Source: Rhizobium sp. CC-YZS058 (GTDB lineage Bacteria; Pseudomonadota; Alphaproteobacteria; Rhizobiales; Rhizobiaceae). Taken from it: a DNA stretch of 64,000 bases. The translations under genes were made by a program, and so were the position numbers. The notes beneath the pieces were generated by a model. It saw nothing but the letters and a program-made list of their open reading frames with translations. It was not told the DNA's origin and searched no databases. How positions within the stretch are numbered: the first letter of the stretch is position 1; each line of letters begins with the position of its first letter. The stretch covers positions 2,816,001 through 2,880,000 of the forward strand of contig NZ_JAYESJ010000001.1 of assembly GCF_034720595.1 (NCBI RefSeq), written 5' to 3'. This document shows positions 1 to 9,305 of the stretch, one piece after another.

Positions 1-1
1 G

Positions 2-244
2 CTGCGCCATTATCCGGATCGCTACCGCCACGTCATGTCGCTGGTTCGCTCCATGCGCGGCGGCAAGGATTACGACGCCGAGTTCGGCAAGCGGATGAAG
101 GGGACCGGCCCCTACGCATGGCAGATCGGCCGCCGCTTCGATCTCGCAGCCAAGCGGCTGGAGCTCAACACCACGCGCCGTACCCTCAACAGCGATCTTT
201 TCACGCCACCGCTCGGCGCCGGCGTGCAGCTCGCGCTATTTTAG
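2..244 (+). CDS. Radical SAM protein, PA0069 family (C-terminal end only)
   Basis: Only the last 80 residues are in the window; the frame is open from base 2, so the gene starts upstream. The visible end carries LRHYPDRYRHVMSLVRSMRGG and ends in GVQLALF, which I recognise as the C-terminus of the PA0069-type radical SAM proteins. The Cys motif that would bind the 4Fe-4S cluster lies outside the window. Such a gene directly upstream of rnhB is common in Rhizobiaceae. The 159 bases between it and rnhB hold a GTGGCC/GGCCAC inverted repeat (about 303-331) and no other gene. Confidence 0.72.
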   Translation: MRHYPDRYRHVMSLVRSMRGGKDYDAEFGKRMKGTGPYAWQIGRRFDLAAKRLELNTTRRTLNSDLFTPPLGAGVQLALF

Positions 245-403
245 AGCCTCCTGTAATCCGGTTGTCCGCTGGCAGCGTAGACAGGGTGAAGCAACGACAT
301 TTGTGGCCTGTCCTCCTCGTGGACCGGCCACATTTCCCCCCGGCGCCGCCGCCATGGCAAGGGGGGCTTGAAGGGAATCGGGAGACTGTGCTCCTCTGTG
401 CCC

Positions 404-1114
404 ATGGCGCGACGCACATCTCCCGATTCTCCTTCACTGTTTGCGGCAGCAAAGGCCGTGCTGCCCGTCACTGACGGACCCGACTTTTCGCTGGAGGATG
501 CTGCCTTGCGTGAAGGGCTCTGGCCGGTGGCCGGGACCGACGAGGCGGGCCGAGGCCCCCTGGCTGGCCCGGTCGTTGCAGCGGCCGTGATCCTTGATCC
601 CACCCGCATCCCTGGGGGGCTGAACGACAGCAAGCAGCTAACGGCAGCGCGTCGCGAGGCGCTGTTTGCCGAGATCCTTTCCAGCAGCATCGTCTCCATC
701 GCCTCCTCGGCGGCTGGACGGATCGACGAGACCGACATCCGCAAGGCAAGCCTCGATGCCATGCGCCGCGCCGTGCTCGGCCTTCATCGCCGCCCTGCCC
801 TTGTGATTGCCGATGGGCGCGATGTGCCGCCCGGACTGCCATGCCTCGGCCGCGCCGTCGTCAAGGGTGATGCGCGTTCGCTCTCCATCGCCGCCGCCTC
901 GATCGTCGCCAAGGTTGCCCGCGACCGGATGATGGCCCGCGCCGACACGCGCTTCCCCTCCTATGGCTTCGCCGTTCACGCGGGCTACGCCACACTGCGC
1001 CACCGCTCCGCCATCACGCTCCACGGCCCCTGCCCCCTCCACCGCATGACCTTCCGGCCGCTAAGAAGCGAGGGCGAAGAGGGTCTTGAGCCGGACTTGC
1101 TGGCGGGGGAGTAG
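404..1114 (+). CDS. rnhB: Ribonuclease HII
   Basis: Endonuclease that cuts the RNA strand of RNA-DNA hybrids and removes misincorporated ribonucleotides; cytoplasmic. The 236-residue product has the family signature [13 protein letters not shown] (residues 44-56), which gives the first two catalytic acids D46 and E47; further acids are D137 (VIADG) and D156 before the conserved [10 protein letters not shown] segment. The length fits the family with a longer, poorly conserved first 40 residues, as is usual in rhizobia. I chose the ATG at 404; the frame is open to a TTG at 368, but the extra 12 residues resemble nothing. It probably forms a unit with the upstream radical SAM gene. Confidence 0.93.
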   Translation: MARRTSPDSPSLFAAAKAVLPVTDGPDFSLEDAALREGLWPVAGTDEAGRGPLAGPVVAAAVILDPTRIPGGLNDSKQLTAARREALFAEILSSSIVSIASSAAGRIDETDIRKASLDAMRRAVLGLHRRPALVIADGRDVPPGLPCLGRAVVKGDARSLSIAAASIVAKVARDRMMARADTRFPSYGFAVHAGYATLRHRSAITLHGPCPLHRMTFRPLRSEGEEGLEPDLLAGE

Positions 1115-1148
1115 AGCGCCGTTCCTGCGGGTGAAATGGGAGGCAAGT

Positions 1149-1328
1149 CCCTCTCTGGCCTGCCGGCCATCTCCTCCACAAGGGGGTAGAGACCCAAAGG
1201 CGAGCGCTCACTCCGCCGTGACGTCTTCAACGCGTAGGCTTTCAGCGCCAGGGCCATCGTGATGGGCGGGACGATTTCCCACGGTCTCTCCCCCCTTGTG
1301 GAGGAGATGGCCGGCAGGCCAGAGGGGG
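1149..1328. repeat. Intergenic inverted-repeat element, copy 1
   Basis: Two arms of about 46 bases (1149-1194 and 1283-1328) are almost perfect reverse complements, with the core GGAGGAGATGGCCGGCAGG in one orientation, separated by about 88 bases. The same arm sequence, more diverged, forms a second pair at 62198-62404. This looks like a dispersed rhizobial intergenic repeat of the RIME/palindromic type; I cannot assign it to a named family from sequence alone. It fills the 298-base gap between convergent rnhB and atpF and could act as a bidirectional terminator. No gene is seen in the gap. Confidence 0.8.
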
Positions 1329-1412
1329 TTTTTCCGACGTTTCTCGTCGTGCAAACGAAGAAGGCCGGCGCAGAGGCCGGCCTTTGAACGTGATGGAGGA
1401 AAAACCGCAGCT

Positions 1413-1904
1413 TCAGTTGAGGCGGGTCTTCACTTCGCTGATCGACTTGGCGAACAGCGCCTGCTGGCTCTGGCCATCGGCACGAGCGGCGATGACGCGT
1501 TCGGCAGCCGAGATGGCGATGTCGACGGCGGTGGCGCGCACGGCGTTGATGGCGTCGGTTTCGGCCTGGCGGATCTTCTGCTCGGAAAGCTGGGTGCGGC
1601 GGGCGACGAATTCGTCGGTCTTCTGCTTGGCTTCCGCGGTCAGGGCTGCGGCCTCGCGCTGGGCGGCGGCCACGATGTTGGCGGCTTCCGCTTCGGCATC
1701 CTTACGCTTCTTCTGGTACTCGGCGAGCAGGGCCTGGGCTTCTTCGCGCAGACGCTTGGCCTCATCCAGGTCGTTGCGGATGCGGGCAGCGCGCTCGTCG
1801 AGCGACTTGCCCATCATGCCCGGCACCTTGAGATAGGCAATCAGCACGAGGAAGAGGACGAGGCCGACGGTGGCCCAGACTGTTGCCTGTGAGGTCAAAT
1901 CCAT
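1413..1904 (-). CDS. atpF: F0F1 ATP synthase subunit b
   Basis: One of the two different stator b subunits of the alphaproteobacterial ATP synthase; it links membrane F0 to the F1 head. The 163-residue protein has one N-terminal membrane helix (about residues 8-28, ATVWATVGLVLFLVLIAYL) followed by a long charged coiled coil rich in Glu, Lys, Arg and Ala (about 35-140). Length and layout match rhizobial AtpF. It is the last gene of the atpI-atpB-atpE-atpF'-atpF operon, 18 bases downstream of the b' gene. F1 genes are not in the window, as expected for rhizobia where F0 and F1 operons are separate. Confidence 0.95.
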   Translation of the reverse strand: MDLTSQATVWATVGLVLFLVLIAYLKVPGMMGKSLDERAARIRNDLDEAKRLREEAQALLAEYQKKRKDAEAEAANIVAAAQREAAALTAEAKQKTDEFVARRTQLSEQKIRQAETDAINAVRATAVDIAISAAERVIAARADGQSQQALFAKSISEVKTRLN

Positions 1905-1922
1905 GGGTCTGCTCCTTCGTCC

Positions 1923-2645
1923 TTAGTTCGCTTGCGCCTTGACGGCCGAGGCGATCTCGGCGCGCGGCACGTCCGAGCCGGTCAGCTGCTCGACCACCGC
2001 GGCGGCCGTCTCCTCGGCAATGGCGTCGACATCGGCGAGCGCGGCCGACTTGATCTCGGCGATGCGGCCTTCCGCAGCCTGGATCTTGGCATTCAGCTCG
2101 GCCTCGATGGCGGCACGGTCGGCAGCGGCCTTGGCCTTGGCGGCGTCGCGGGCGCTGGCGGCGATCGCGTTGCCCTTGGCGCGGGCTTCGGCCAGATCCT
2201 TCTCATAGGCTGCCACGGCCGCATCGGCCTGGTCCTTGGAGCGGGCGGCATCGTCAAGATCGCGGGCAATCGTGCTTTTGCGCGTCTCGAGGATCCCGCC
2301 GATGCGCGGCAGGATGACCTTGGAGAGCAGGAGGTAGAAAACGCCGAAGGACAGGACCAGCCACAGCAGCTGCGAGGCGAAGGTCGTCTGGTCGAAGGGC
2401 GGGAAAACGCCGGATCCGTGTCCGCCTTCATGGGCGACGCCGGTTTCGGTGTGGACCTCGCCAGGCTCGGCATGGGGTGCGGCCCCCTCGGGCGCTGCCG
2501 TCATGGGTGCAGCCTCGGGTGCGGCGGCGCCCGGAGCGGCGGCGTCCGGCGCGGCTGCCCCGGGGGCAACGGCGTTCGGGGCGGCGGCGTCAGGCGCTGC
2601 GCCTTCGGGCGTCGATGTCTGGGCGTAGGCCGCCGTCACGAACAT
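1923..2645 (-). CDS. atpG: F0F1 ATP synthase subunit b' with Ala/Pro-rich N-terminal insert
   Basis: Second stator subunit (b', also called AtpF2/AtpG). From the ATG at 2645 (GGAG six bases ahead; an in-frame ATG at 2651 is too close) the product is 240 residues. It begins MFVTAAYAQ as in rhizobial b' proteins, then has about 45 residues of AAP-type repeats (roughly residues 10-55), a His/Glu-rich stretch, one membrane helix ([20 protein letters not shown]) and a long coiled coil with EAEL/AKAKA patterns. From memory rhizobial homologues are around 205 residues, so the Ala/Pro run appears to be an expansion. The name atpG is used in rhizobia for b' and should not be confused with gamma. Confidence 0.92.
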   Translation of the reverse strand: MFVTAAYAQTSTPEGAAPDAAAPNAVAPGAAAPDAAAPGAAAPEAAPMTAAPEGAAPHAEPGEVHTETGVAHEGGHGSGVFPPFDQTTFASQLLWLVLSFGVFYLLLSKVILPRIGGILETRKSTIARDLDDAARSKDQADAAVAAYEKDLAEARAKGNAIAASARDAAKAKAAADRAAIEAELNAKIQAAEGRIAEIKSAALADVDAIAEETAAAVVEQLTGSDVPRAEIASAVKAQAN

Positions 2646-2774
2646 GCTCATCTCCAGGTGCAGTCAAAATCGTCATCTGCGTCTCCCCCGGGGTCATAAT
2701 AGCCGCGGCAGGCGATGCAGGAGAAAAGAGAAAGGCAGCCGGCCTCGGGCGCTTTAGCGCGGCGGCTGCGAAAA

Positions 2775-2806
2775 GGACCGCGCGACCGATGAGGGCCGCG
2801 CGGTCC
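2775..2806 (-). terminator. Intercistronic stem-loop between atpE and b'
   Basis: A perfect 10-base-pair stem (2775-2784 with 2797-2806, GGACCGCGCG and its complement) with a 12-base loop lies 10 bases past the atpE stop. Read on the minus strand it is followed by TTTT. It sits inside the operon, so it is better read as a partial terminator or an mRNA-stabilising hairpin that raises atpE product over the downstream stator genes. The rest of the 171-base spacer holds no gene. Confidence 0.65.
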
Positions 2807-2816
2807 GATGCCGGTC

Positions 2817-3044
2817 TTAGACCGCGAACAGCAGAAGGAGGGCAACGAGCAGCGAGAAGATGCCCAGTGCTTCCGTTACGGCGAAGCCGAATACGAGGCG
2901 GCCGAACTGGCTGTCAGCAGCCGAAGGGTTGCGCAGGGCGCCCGACAGAAAGCTGCCGAAGATGTTGCCGAGGCCGAGGGCCGTGCCTGCCATGCCGAGG
3001 CATGCGAGACCTGCGCCGATGTACTTTGCTGCTTCCGCTTCCAT
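2817..3044 (-). CDS. atpE: F0F1 ATP synthase subunit c
   Basis: Proteolipid that forms the proton-driven rotor ring. The 75-residue product is a helical hairpin: helix 1 is Gly/Ala-rich ([19 protein letters not shown]), the polar loop carries RNPS (residues 38-41), and helix 2 contains the proton-carrying carboxylate E58 in [10 protein letters not shown]. Length and residues match alphaproteobacterial c subunits. It lies 80 bases after atpB and is followed by a strong stem-loop. Confidence 0.97.
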   Translation of the reverse strand: MEAEAAKYIGAGLACLGMAGTALGLGNIFGSFLSGALRNPSAADSQFGRLVFGFAVTEALGIFSLLVALLLLFAV

Positions 3045-3124
3045 GGTGATGCTCCTTGAGTAGAAGGGTTGTTGCGGCTTTTCTTGACAATCGCGGCAGG
3101 TGCCGGACTGCGCGTGACTATTCC

Positions 3125-3889
3125 TCAGTGGCCGCCCGGGTGGACCGCGTCGTTCAGGTACATGCAGGTCAGCACCGCGAAGACGTAGGCCTGCAGGAAG
3201 GCGACGAGGAATTCGAGACCCGTGAGCGCCACGGTCATGATGAGGGGCAGGATGGCGCCGCCGATGCCCAGCGCACCGAGCGCGCTCAGCGAGGCGACGA
3301 AGCCTGCGAACACCTTCAGCGTGATGTGGCCGGCCAGCATGTTGGCGAAGAGACGGACAGACAGGCTGATGGGGCGCGAGAGGAAGGAGATGATCTCGAT
3401 CGCGACAACCAGCGGCAGCAGCACGCCGGGAACGCCCGAGGGAACGAACACGGACAGGAAGTGGAAGCCGTGCTTGTAGAAACCATAGACCAGCACGGTG
3501 CCGATGACGAACAGCGCTAAGGCGAAGGTGACGATGATCTGGCTGGTGATGGTGAAGAAGTAGGGCACCATGCCGAGCAGGTTCGCCGTCAGGATGAACA
3601 TGAACAGCGAGAAGACCATCGGGAAGAACTTCATGCCGTGGCTGCCGGCGCCTTCGCGCAGCATGGAGGCGATGAATTCGTAGGACAGTTCCGACACCGA
3701 CTGCAGGCGGCCCGGAATGACGGCGCGGCGCGAGGTGGTGAGATAGAGGAAGCCGGATGCGAGCAGCACCGTGGCGACCATGAACAGCGATGCATTGGTG
3801 AAGGACAGGTCCAGACCACCGATTTCGATCGGAACGATCTTGTTGACCAGGAACTGGTGGGTCGGATCTACCTTGTCAGCCGTTGCCAC
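3125..3889 (-). CDS. atpB: F0F1 ATP synthase subunit a
   Basis: Membrane subunit that forms the two proton half-channels against the c ring. The 254-residue product is strongly hydrophobic with five to six membrane helices and has the family signature [14 protein letters not shown] with the essential arginine at residue 179. I chose the GTG at 3889 ([13 protein letters not shown]) because homology begins there and a GAGAGAG ribosome site precedes it; the open frame runs 21 codons further with no recognisable sequence. It follows atpI after 128 bases. Confidence 0.95.
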   Translation of the reverse strand: MATADKVDPTHQFLVNKIVPIEIGGLDLSFTNASLFMVATVLLASGFLYLTTSRRAVIPGRLQSVSELSYEFIASMLREGAGSHGMKFFPMVFSLFMFILTANLLGMVPYFFTITSQIIVTFALALFVIGTVLVYGFYKHGFHFLSVFVPSGVPGVLLPLVVAIEIISFLSRPISLSVRLFANMLAGHITLKVFAGFVASLSALGALGIGGAILPLIMTVALTGLEFLVAFLQAYVFAVLTCMYLNDAVHPGGH

Positions 3890-4017
3890 GTTTCTCTCTC
3901 TTCGCTCTGTCCCGCCCGCCGGCGGCCATTTGGTCTCCCCAGGTCCCGGCACACGAGAACGCGCGCGCAGATCCTGAGGATCGATCTTGTCCGGTGCGCG
4001 GCCCTGCGGCCGTCACC

Positions 4018-4383
4018 TCAAAGGCGGTCGCCCTCGTCTCGTCCGCTCCGCCCCGTCCGATCGGCCGGATGCGGCGCAGCCACCATGCCCGCCGAACGAA
4101 GCACGTTCAGCACGCCGGCGCAGAAACCGAGGAGGAGAAGCACGATCATCCCCCAGGGCGCTGTACCGGCAAAGTGGTCCAGAAGATAGCCCAGAAGCGC
4201 ACCGACGATGATGGCCGCCACGAACTCGCTCGAGAGCTTGATCGCCACCTGGTAACCCTTGCGGGTCTCCACCGCCCTCGCCTCGTCGGCCGCCTCCTTC
4301 GCGTCGCTGCCGCGGCGGGCCGCGAGTTCGCTGTCGAGGCGCTTGCGCCGCTCTTCCAGACCTTCGTTCCGGTCGTCCGCCAT
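4018..4383 (-). CDS. atpI: ATP synthase accessory protein AtpI
   Basis: Small membrane protein at the head of the F0 operon, thought to help c-ring assembly or ion supply. The 121-residue product starts MADDRNEGLEERRKRL (ATG at 4383), has a charged N-terminal third, then two membrane helices (about residues 55-75 and 80-100) with the family-like LLGYLLDHFAG and PWGMIVLLLLGFCAG. An in-frame upstream extension to 4452 has no similarity. The C-terminal tail is short and polar. Confidence 0.9.
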   Translation of the reverse strand: MADDRNEGLEERRKRLDSELAARRGSDAKEAADEARAVETRKGYQVAIKLSSEFVAAIIVGALLGYLLDHFAGTAPWGMIVLLLLGFCAGVLNVLRSAGMVAAPHPADRTGRSGRDEGDRL

Positions 4384-4496
4384 GTGGCCCGTCCTCCGCC
4401 CCGGCTGCATCCCTGCCGACCCTACGGTCATTCTGGATGCAAGGCCACACAAAGGCCAGATTTCAAGCCACTCTCGGCCCCTTTGAAGTCGGCCGC

Positions 4497-4525
4497 ACCA
4501 TAGTTTCCGGGTTCCCGCTAGTCAA
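4497..4525 (-). promoter_or_regulatory. Sigma70-like promoter of the atpI operon
   Basis: Read on the minus strand: TTGACT (4525-4520), a 17-base spacer, TATGGT (4502-4497). It lies about 114 bases upstream of the atpI ATG and points into the F0 operon. The rest of the 289-base gap up to the next gene at 4673 shows nothing else I can name. Confidence 0.55.
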
Positions 4526-4672
4526 GGCGCGGAAGGCGGTGGACTGTTGACAATATTCGTGATCGAAAACAAGGCCTTGTCGGCCATCTGAGCGAGCCCT
4601 GCGGAATCCGCATGGCCCGGGCCGGCGCTTTTCGGCCCGCGCCTTGCTGCGCAGGCCTTCTGGCGCGACAGG

Positions 4673-5854
4673 TCAGCTCCAGCCGCCGCCATAGGTGCGG
4701 TAGAAGATGTGCTTGCCGATCTGCGTCAGCCGCTTCATCGTCGGACCCCAGTCCGGGCGCACATAGGTGGCGTGGTAATGCGTGGCCGAGCCGACTTCCG
4801 GAAGCCATATCTTACCCGCAGTCACCGCCAGCGCGATCTCCTGCGCGGTCTTCCAATGGGCTGGAGACCAGACGATGTCGGGGATCCGGTCGCAGGCGAA
4901 GGAGAACTGGCAGCGGTTGTAGAGCTGCTTGTTCTGGTAGACCACGCCACAGATGGTGGCCGGATAGGCCGGATTGCGCACGCGGTTGAGGATGACCTGG
5001 GCGACCGCTGCCTGTCCCTTGGCCGATTCGCCGCGTGATTCGAAATAGATGCCGGCCGTCAGGCATTTCTGCTCGGCCGCGGAGAAAACCTCCGCAGGCA
5101 GCGGATTGGCGGCCCAGGCATGGTCCTCCGGCGCGATCTCCGGAATGAAGCGGCCGGTGGCGTGATCAGGCGCCAGAATGGAATCGAACGGCGATTCGCG
5201 CGCATAGTCCGGCGCGCTCGGCGCATAGGCGGTCGCCAAAACATCGGCGCTGGGATTGGTCACGAGCCGCGCCACCATGGGCGAGAGCGACGGATCGGCC
5301 TTCGGTGGCGCAATCTTGTAGAACGCGGTGGCGATCTCGATTTCGCGGCCCTTGATCTTGGCGCGGGCGAAGACCATCGGCTCGCCGCCTTCCAGCACCG
5401 GGCGCGTCAGCGCGCTGGTGCGCTGCAGGATGGAGCCGGCGGAGAAATCCTTCGGCGGGGTCACGGGCGAAACGGCAACGATTCGGCCTTTCTTGTCCCG
5501 GCGGTTGACGCGGTCCTCGTCCGGCGAGCCATCGCCCGCCTTGTCGGCCGCGGCGAGCGAGACGCGCTCGCCATCCGGCAGCGTCACCCCTGCCCCATCG
5601 TTCAGAGCCGCCGTGGTGATCGGATCGTTGAAGACGACTTCCACATCATGCACCGAGCCGGCGGGCGAACGCGTCATGTGCATGCGCCAGCGTTCGCCGC
5701 CGCGATTGATGCCGGACAGAAAAGTGGCGAGATCCGCATGGGCGCCGACGGAGGGGAAGCCCGTGAAGATGAGGGCAGCCAGAACAACCGGCCCCGTGAA
5801 GCGGGAGACGATGCCCCCGCGCAGACTCTTGTGACGCTGACCCAACCGACGCAC
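4673..5854 (-). CDS. Cell wall hydrolase, SleB/CwlJ (Hydrolase_2) family
   Basis: Likely envelope-located peptidoglycan hydrolase, related to the spore cortex lytic enzymes but here in a non-sporulating alphaproteobacterium. The C-terminal domain has the family pattern AGIYFESRGESAKGQ ... VILNRVRNPAYPATICGVVY ... CQFSFACD, including the conserved Glu and Cys residues. The N-terminus has a hydrophobic export segment (GPVVLAALIFTGFPSVGAHA). The first 270 residues are poorly conserved. Start is uncertain: GTG at 5854 (used here, 393 aa) or GTG at 5893; neither has a clear ribosome site. It stands alone between the atp operon and kup. Confidence 0.85.
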   Translation of the reverse strand: MRRLGQRHKSLRGGIVSRFTGPVVLAALIFTGFPSVGAHADLATFLSGINRGGERWRMHMTRSPAGSVHDVEVVFNDPITTAALNDGAGVTLPDGERVSLAAADKAGDGSPDEDRVNRRDKKGRIVAVSPVTPPKDFSAGSILQRTSALTRPVLEGGEPMVFARAKIKGREIEIATAFYKIAPPKADPSLSPMVARLVTNPSADVLATAYAPSAPDYARESPFDSILAPDHATGRFIPEIAPEDHAWAANPLPAEVFSAAEQKCLTAGIYFESRGESAKGQAAVAQVILNRVRNPAYPATICGVVYQNKQLYNRCQFSFACDRIPDIVWSPAHWKTAQEIALAVTAGKIWLPEVGSATHYHATYVRPDWGPTMKRLTQIGKHIFYRTYGGGWS

Positions 5855-6069
5855 TCCACGCGAACAGACGCAGCATCGCCCGCACGCGGCCACGCATGCG
5901 CGCAGCGCGAGGATGATTCCTGCCGATTTCCATGAAGACGGTTGGTGACACCAAACACACGACCGGCCCGCCTCGACCTGTCAGGCGACAATGAAGCATT
6001 AACCTTGATGCTTGGTTAATGCCGACGATCACTCTTGGCGGGTCCGCCCGGGAATCGCCGGCGAGAGCC

Positions 6070-7971
6070 TCAGATGATCACATGCGAGCCGAGTTCGACC
6101 ACGCGGTTGGTGGGCAGGCGGAAGTAGTCGGAGGGGTCGGTGGCGGCGTTGGCGAGCGCGATGAACAGGCGGTCCTGCCATTGCGGCATGCCGGAACGGG
6201 CGTCCGGCACCAGCTTGCGCCGGCCGAGATAGAAGGAGGTCGACATGATGTCGAACTTCAGCCCGGTCTTGCGGAACAGGCCGAGCGCCTGCGAGACGTT
6301 CTGCGATTCCATATAGCCGAAGCGCATTTCGAGCAGGCTGAAGCGCTCCGACAGGCTGGAGGCGCTGACGCGGAAGTCCTTGGCGACAAAGGGCGTGTTG
6401 ACGGTGCGGATCGTCAGGATGAAATTCTGCGCATGCAGCACGTGATTGTGCTTGATGTTGTGCAGGAGCGCCGCCGGGGTCGAATCCGGGTCGCTGGTCA
6501 GGAACACCGCGGTGCCGGGCACCGAGACCGGCGCATGCGCGCTCTTGCGCTCCACCGATTTGACGAAGGCGGCGAGCGGGATATCGGTGTGGCGGGTCTT
6601 GTCATGCAGGATGCGCGTACCGCGCCGCCAGGTCCACATGACCAGCATGAAGCTCGCCGCGATCAGGACCGGCACATAGCCGCCATCATGGATCTTCAGC
6701 ATGTTGGCGCTGAAGAACACGGTTTCGAGGAGCGCCAGCGGCAGGATGACGGCGAGCGCCAGCAGAAAGGGCCAGCGCCAGCGCATGCGCACGAAACGAT
6801 AGGCGAGGATGGTATCGACCAGCATGGCGCCGGTGACCGAGATGCCATAGGCGGTGGCAAGCGATTCCGAGGAGCCGAAGATGAAGACCAGCGCCATGAC
6901 GCCGAACATCAGCACGACATTGACGTTCGGCAGGTAGATCTGCCCCGTATGGGTCTCGGAGGTGTGCAGGATCGCCATGCGCGGCAGATAGCCGAGGTTG
7001 ATCGCCTGGCGCGTCAGCGAGAAGGCCCCGGTGATGACGGCCTGGGCGGCGATGATCGTGGCGCAGGTGGCGAGGATCACGACCGGCAGCAGCGCCCAGT
7101 CCGGGAACATCAGATAGAACGGATCGGACATGGCTTCCGGGTGTTTCAGCACCAGCGCGCCCTGGCCGAGATAGTTGAGCGTCAGCGCCGGGAAGACCAG
7201 ACAGATCCAGGCCCACTGGATCGGCCGGCGGCCGAAATGGCCGAGGTCGGCATAAAGCGCCTCGGCTCCGGTCACCGTCAGGAACACCGCACCCAGCACC
7301 ACGAAGCCGGTAAAGCCCGCCTGCAGCAGGAAGCGCACGGCATGGACCGGATTGAAGGCGGAAAGGATCGCCAGATCATCCTGGATGTGGGTAAGGCCGG
7401 CGACGCCGAGCACCAGGAACCAGGCGAGCATGATCGGCCCGAAGAATTTCGAGACCGCTTCGGTGCCGCGCGACTGGACGGCAAAGAGCGCCAGCAGGAT
7501 GACGACCGAGATCGGCACGACATAATCGCTGAATTGCGGCGCCACCAGCTTGAGGCCCTCGACCGCCGAGAGCACCGAGAGCGCCGGCGCGATGATCGCA
7601 TCGCCCATGAACAGGGCCGCGCCGGCAATGCCCATGACGAAGAGCCAGCCGGTGCGGCCGGTGGAGAACTTCATCAGCAGCGCCAGGAGCGACAGCGTGC
7701 CGCCTTCGCCATTGTTGTCGGCGCGCAGCAGGAAGAGCACGTATTTCAGCGTGACGATGATGGTCAGCGTCCAGATCATCAGCGAGACGAGGCCGATGAT
7801 TTCGCCCCGCGTCACGCCATCGGCGGCGACCGGGCGCAGCGCCTCGCGGAACGCATAAAGCGGGCTCGTGCCGATATCGCCATAGACGACGCCGATCGAG
7901 CCGAGCGAGAGCATGAGCAAGCCGCCCAGTCCGCGCTTTTCCTGCGATGCCTTTTCGTGCCTGTGGCCCAT
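6070..7971 (-). CDS. kup: Potassium uptake protein Kup (KUP/HAK/KT family)
   Basis: Proton-coupled K+ importer of the inner membrane. The 633-residue product has the N-terminal signature [20 protein letters not shown] (residues 24-43), about twelve membrane helices over residues 20-450, and a cytoplasmic C-terminal domain of about 180 residues. Length is typical. It follows corA after 38 bases on the same strand, so the two ion transporters are probably one transcription unit with corA first. Confidence 0.96.
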   Translation of the reverse strand: MGHRHEKASQEKRGLGGLLMLSLGSIGVVYGDIGTSPLYAFREALRPVAADGVTRGEIIGLVSLMIWTLTIIVTLKYVLFLLRADNNGEGGTLSLLALLMKFSTGRTGWLFVMGIAGAALFMGDAIIAPALSVLSAVEGLKLVAPQFSDYVVPISVVILLALFAVQSRGTEAVSKFFGPIMLAWFLVLGVAGLTHIQDDLAILSAFNPVHAVRFLLQAGFTGFVVLGAVFLTVTGAEALYADLGHFGRRPIQWAWICLVFPALTLNYLGQGALVLKHPEAMSDPFYLMFPDWALLPVVILATCATIIAAQAVITGAFSLTRQAINLGYLPRMAILHTSETHTGQIYLPNVNVVLMFGVMALVFIFGSSESLATAYGISVTGAMLVDTILAYRFVRMRWRWPFLLALAVILPLALLETVFFSANMLKIHDGGYVPVLIAASFMLVMWTWRRGTRILHDKTRHTDIPLAAFVKSVERKSAHAPVSVPGTAVFLTSDPDSTPAALLHNIKHNHVLHAQNFILTIRTVNTPFVAKDFRVSASSLSERFSLLEMRFGYMESQNVSQALGLFRKTGLKFDIMSTSFYLGRRKLVPDARSGMPQWQDRLFIALANAATDPSDYFRLPTNRVVELGSHVII

Positions 7972-8009
7972 GGTCCTGTTTCCGGCTTCGACGCGTCTTC
8001 AAACCGCGC

Positions 8010-8987
8010 CTAGAGCCAGCCTTTCCAGCGGAAGAAATAGAAGGGGATCACGGCCGAGATCACCATGGCGATCAGCGCCATGGGATAGCCGTAGGTCCAT
8101 TGCAGTTCGGGCATGTGTGCGAAATTCATGCCATAGAGCGAGGCGACCAGCGTCGGCGGCAGGAAGACGACCGAGGCGATCGAGAAGATCTTGATGATGG
8201 CATTCTGCTCGACGCCGATCAGCCCGAGCGAGGCGTCGAGGAGGAAGGTGATGTTGTTGGCGATAAAGGAGGCATGTTCGGACAGCGACTGCACGTCGAG
8301 CGTCACCGTCCGGCAGAGGTCGCGCGCCTCCTTTTCCTCCTGGAGAAGCGGGGTCGCATAGACATAGGTGAGCAGGCGGGCCATCGAAGCCAGGCTGTCG
8401 CGCGTCTTGGCCACCAGCCGGTGGTAGGAGGCGACATCGAGCAGCTTGGCCTCCAGATAATGAGGCGGCCGCCGCTTTCCAACCCTGCGCTCCACGAAGA
8501 CCTGCATGGACAGGTCGTCGAGCTTGGCCACGGCCTGTTCGAGGATCTCGGCCGTGCGGTCGACCACGGTTTCGAACAGCCGCATGGCCAGCATGGTGCC
8601 GTTGCGGCAGCCGCCGGGAATGCGGTGCAGGGCGGCGCGGAACAGATCGAAGGATTTCGGCTCGTCGTAGCGCACGGTGATCAGCTTGCCGCGCGCCAGC
8701 ACGAAGGCGATGTCGGTCAGCACGGGATGGCCGCTTTCGGCCCGGCAGACGAGCGATGCGGTCATGAAAACGGCATCCTCGGTCGAATAGAGCCGGCTCG
8801 ACGGCTCGATGTCCTTCAGGTCTTCCCGCGTCGGAATCTCGATGCCCAGAAAGCGCTCGATCAGATGGTCCTCGGCCTTGTCCGGCCGCAAAAGGTCGAT
8901 CCAGACGATGTCGTCGGGAAGGCTGTCGGGCGTCATATCGCCTTCGACGACCATGGCTTCGCCGCGCGCGTCATAAACGGTAATCAT
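8010..8987 (-). CDS. corA: Magnesium/cobalt transporter, CorA family
   Basis: Pentameric inner-membrane divalent cation channel. The 325-residue protein has a large acidic N-terminal cytoplasmic domain and two C-terminal helices; the selectivity signature YGMNFAHMPE (GMN at about residues 287-289) sits after the first. The C-terminus WKGWL is positively charged as in CorA. Length fits. First gene of a corA-kup pair. It could transport another divalent metal; CorA paralogues in rhizobia are not separable by eye. Confidence 0.93.
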   Translation of the reverse strand: MITVYDARGEAMVVEGDMTPDSLPDDIVWIDLLRPDKAEDHLIERFLGIEIPTREDLKDIEPSSRLYSTEDAVFMTASLVCRAESGHPVLTDIAFVLARGKLITVRYDEPKSFDLFRAALHRIPGGCRNGTMLAMRLFETVVDRTAEILEQAVAKLDDLSMQVFVERRVGKRRPPHYLEAKLLDVASYHRLVAKTRDSLASMARLLTYVYATPLLQEEKEARDLCRTVTLDVQSLSEHASFIANNITFLLDASLGLIGVEQNAIIKIFSIASVVFLPPTLVASLYGMNFAHMPELQWTYGYPMALIAMVISAVIPFYFFRWKGWL

Positions 8988-9305
8988 CGGCGCGGCCTCA
9001 CAAGCACACGGCAGAAGCGGCAGCCCAGGCGGGCACGACGCCGGCAGGCGACAGACAGTCAGGGATGGTCACGATCACCATGGAGCAGGACCCGGGTTTG
9101 AGCCATCGGCCAGCTCCGCCCTTTCGGGCCTCGCGCATGGTCGGCATCGCACCCGGCAGGGCCGGTCGCGACGCGGCTGCCATATGGCCTATGAGCGTCG
9201 CGAAATCAATGGCGCCCGCCCCGTTTCGCCCTGATTTTGCCACAGGTCTTAAGGTCAGGCACGGCCATTCGCCGCAAGACGTGGCGAAATGACGAGCGCC
9301 GAGCC
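8988..9305. other. Intergenic region upstream of corA
   Basis: This 318-base stretch lies between the corA start and the mrp stop, both on the minus strand. It must hold the corA promoter. I see no recognisable small gene, RNA or terminator; an 81-codon minus-strand open frame (8998-9243) has no family features. Confidence 0.5.

Noticed and set aside
4551..4580. Plus-strand TTGACA near 4551 as a promoter
   Set aside because: No plausible -10 element at the right distance and no plus-strand gene downstream.
6019..8013. 664-codon plus-strand open frame antisense to kup
   Set aside because: Composition is Arg/Glu/Asp/His-rich nonsense typical of the complement of a GC-rich membrane protein gene; kup is unmistakable on the other strand.
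8998..9243. 81-codon minus-strand frame between corA and apbC
   Set aside because: No ribosome site, no recognisable pattern; left as intergenic.
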